A stretch of DNA of 14,718 nt from Euryarchaeota archaeon UBA561 (GTDB lineage: Archaea > Thermoplasmatota > Poseidoniia > Poseidoniales > Poseidoniaceae), in NCBI GenBank assembly GCA_002502295.1, contig DANX01000063.1, positions 1 through 14,718 of the forward strand, written 5' to 3'. The translations under genes were made by a program, and so were the position numbers. How positions within the stretch are numbered: position 1 is the stretch's first letter; each line of letters opens with the position of its first letter. Below, one piece after another: positions 14,063 through 14,718 of this stretch. Under the pieces are notes generated by a model, which was not told where the DNA came from, made no database searches, and saw only the letters and a program-made list of their open reading frames with translations.

Positions 14063-14718
14063 ATGGGTGAGGTGCCAGCGCTTGTGGTGGCGAGTGCCCC
14101 TGGGAAATGCATCCTCTTTGGAGAACATGCCGTGGTTTACGGTGAACCCGCAGTTGCTGTCGCCATCGAACAGCGTCTCACCGTTTCAATGACCGCTGCT
14201 CAGTCGTGGAGTGTTGACGGAAGCGCCCTTGACAAAACCAAGCACCCCCACATCACCATGCTCAAGGAAATTTGGCTCGAAGATGCTGAACCCATGGCCT
14301 TGCACATCTCCGGTGATATTCCACGAGCATCGGGTCTCGGGTCGAGTGCAGCCTTGAGTGCAGCGGTCGGTGCTGCTATGCACCAACTCGCGAACCCCGG
14401 CAAAGGGATTGACCGGGATGGTTTGAGTGCCTTGGCACATCGCGCCGAAGCCCATGCGCAAGGTGGACGGGCATCGCCGTTGGACGCATCCACCAGCGTT
14501 GAAGGAGGTGTTGTGGTGTTGTCGGACCAGAGGGAAACCGTTGGACAGTGGATCTACACGCGTCAATTGGCCACGCCGGAAGGGAAGCGTTCTTGGGAGG
14601 TTCACAAGCTTACGCCTCAACATGACGAAGTTTACCTCGTGCTGGGAAACACCGGCATGCACGCACCAACCTCACAACAGGTCGACATGGTGGCCGAAGC
14701 CCTCGCTGAAAATCCTTC
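14063..14718 (+). CDS. mvk: Mevalonate kinase, N-terminal part (cut by window end)
   Basis: The frame from ATG 14063 stays open to the last base, giving 218 residues of a GHMP-family kinase usually about 310-330 long. It should phosphorylate mevalonate with ATP, an early step of isoprenoid synthesis for archaeal ether lipids. Motif 1 is SAPGKCILFGEHAVVYG (11-27). The phosphate-binding loop is SGLGSSAALS (G91-A97). The active-site pair is Glu129 in HRAEAHAQGG and Asp141 in SPLDAS. This differs from the HGxPSGxD of bacterial and eukaryotic enzymes and is closer to the ASxxD form I recall from haloarchaeal ones. Close paralogues in the GHMP family (phosphomevalonate kinase, mevalonate-3-kinase) are less likely because of motif 1. 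It is divergent from the HdrD-type gene. Confidence 0.9.
   Translation, partial: MGEVPALVVASAPGKCILFGEHAVVYGEPAVAVAIEQRLTVSMTAAQSWSVDGSALDKTKHPHITMLKEIWLEDAEPMALHISGDIPRASGLGSSAALSAAVGAAMHQLANPGKGIDRDGLSALAHRAEAHAQGGRASPLDASTSVEGGVVVLSDQRETVGQWIYTRQLATPEGKRSWEVHKLTPQHDEVYLVLGNTGMHAPTSQQVDMVAEALAENP

Noticed and set aside
14186..14662. A 158-codon open frame on the minus strand at the right end
   Set aside because: It is antisense to mevalonate kinase, whose motifs are unmistakable on +.
1..14718. tRNA, rRNA, CRISPR, insertion sequence or att site
   Set aside because: No cloverleaf, direct-repeat array, transposase or terminal inverted repeats could be seen, and almost all bases are already in coding regions.

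Overview
The window looks like a compact archaeal chromosome segment, most likely from a planktonic Marine Group II (Candidatus Poseidoniales) relative of the Thermoplasmatota. This is inferred from gene content and style only. The signs are a mevalonate kinase of archaeal type, a helix-hairpin-helix MutS-family ATPase without an Smr domain, secreted hydrolases with a lipobox or a C-terminal membrane anchor followed by a Pro/Ala-rich tail, a membrane-bound HdrD-type Fe-S oxidoreductase, moderate GC, and AT-rich boxes about 27 bp upstream of several start codons, as expected for leaderless archaeal promoters. About 97% of the window is coding. I see no tRNA, rRNA, CRISPR array, insertion sequence or other mobile element, and no non-coding stretch longer than about 130 bp.

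Left part (1-4603). The 3' end of an unidentified + strand gene meets, stop codon to stop codon, a minus-strand cluster. Read in transcription order the cluster is a thioredoxin (4603-4214), an exported S15/CocE-type serine hydrolase lipoprotein (4163-2358) and a MutS-family ATPase (2277-283). Middle part (4695-8723). A secreted, membrane-anchored amidohydrolase with an N-terminal lamin-tail domain is divergent from thioredoxin. It again abuts, stop to stop, a convergent cysteinyl-tRNA synthetase.

Right part (8793-14718). An NAD(P)-dependent epimerase/reductase overlaps a six-helix Frag1/DRAM/Sfk1-like membrane protein, both on +. Convergent with them is a minus-strand cluster: a membrane-bound Etf:quinone-oxidoreductase-like HdrD protein, the adenine glycosylase MutY and a 102-residue protein of unknown function. 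Divergent from the HdrD-type gene is mevalonate kinase, cut off by the window end.

Taken together, the genes are housekeeping (tRNA charging, isoprenoid lipid synthesis, DNA repair, redox) mixed with secreted catabolic enzymes of a heterotroph. I found no convincing new defence or mobile system. The best leads are the LTD-amidohydrolase-anchor fusion, the DRAM-like membrane protein coupled to an SDR, the uncharacterised protein coupled to mutY, and the HhH-MutS protein.
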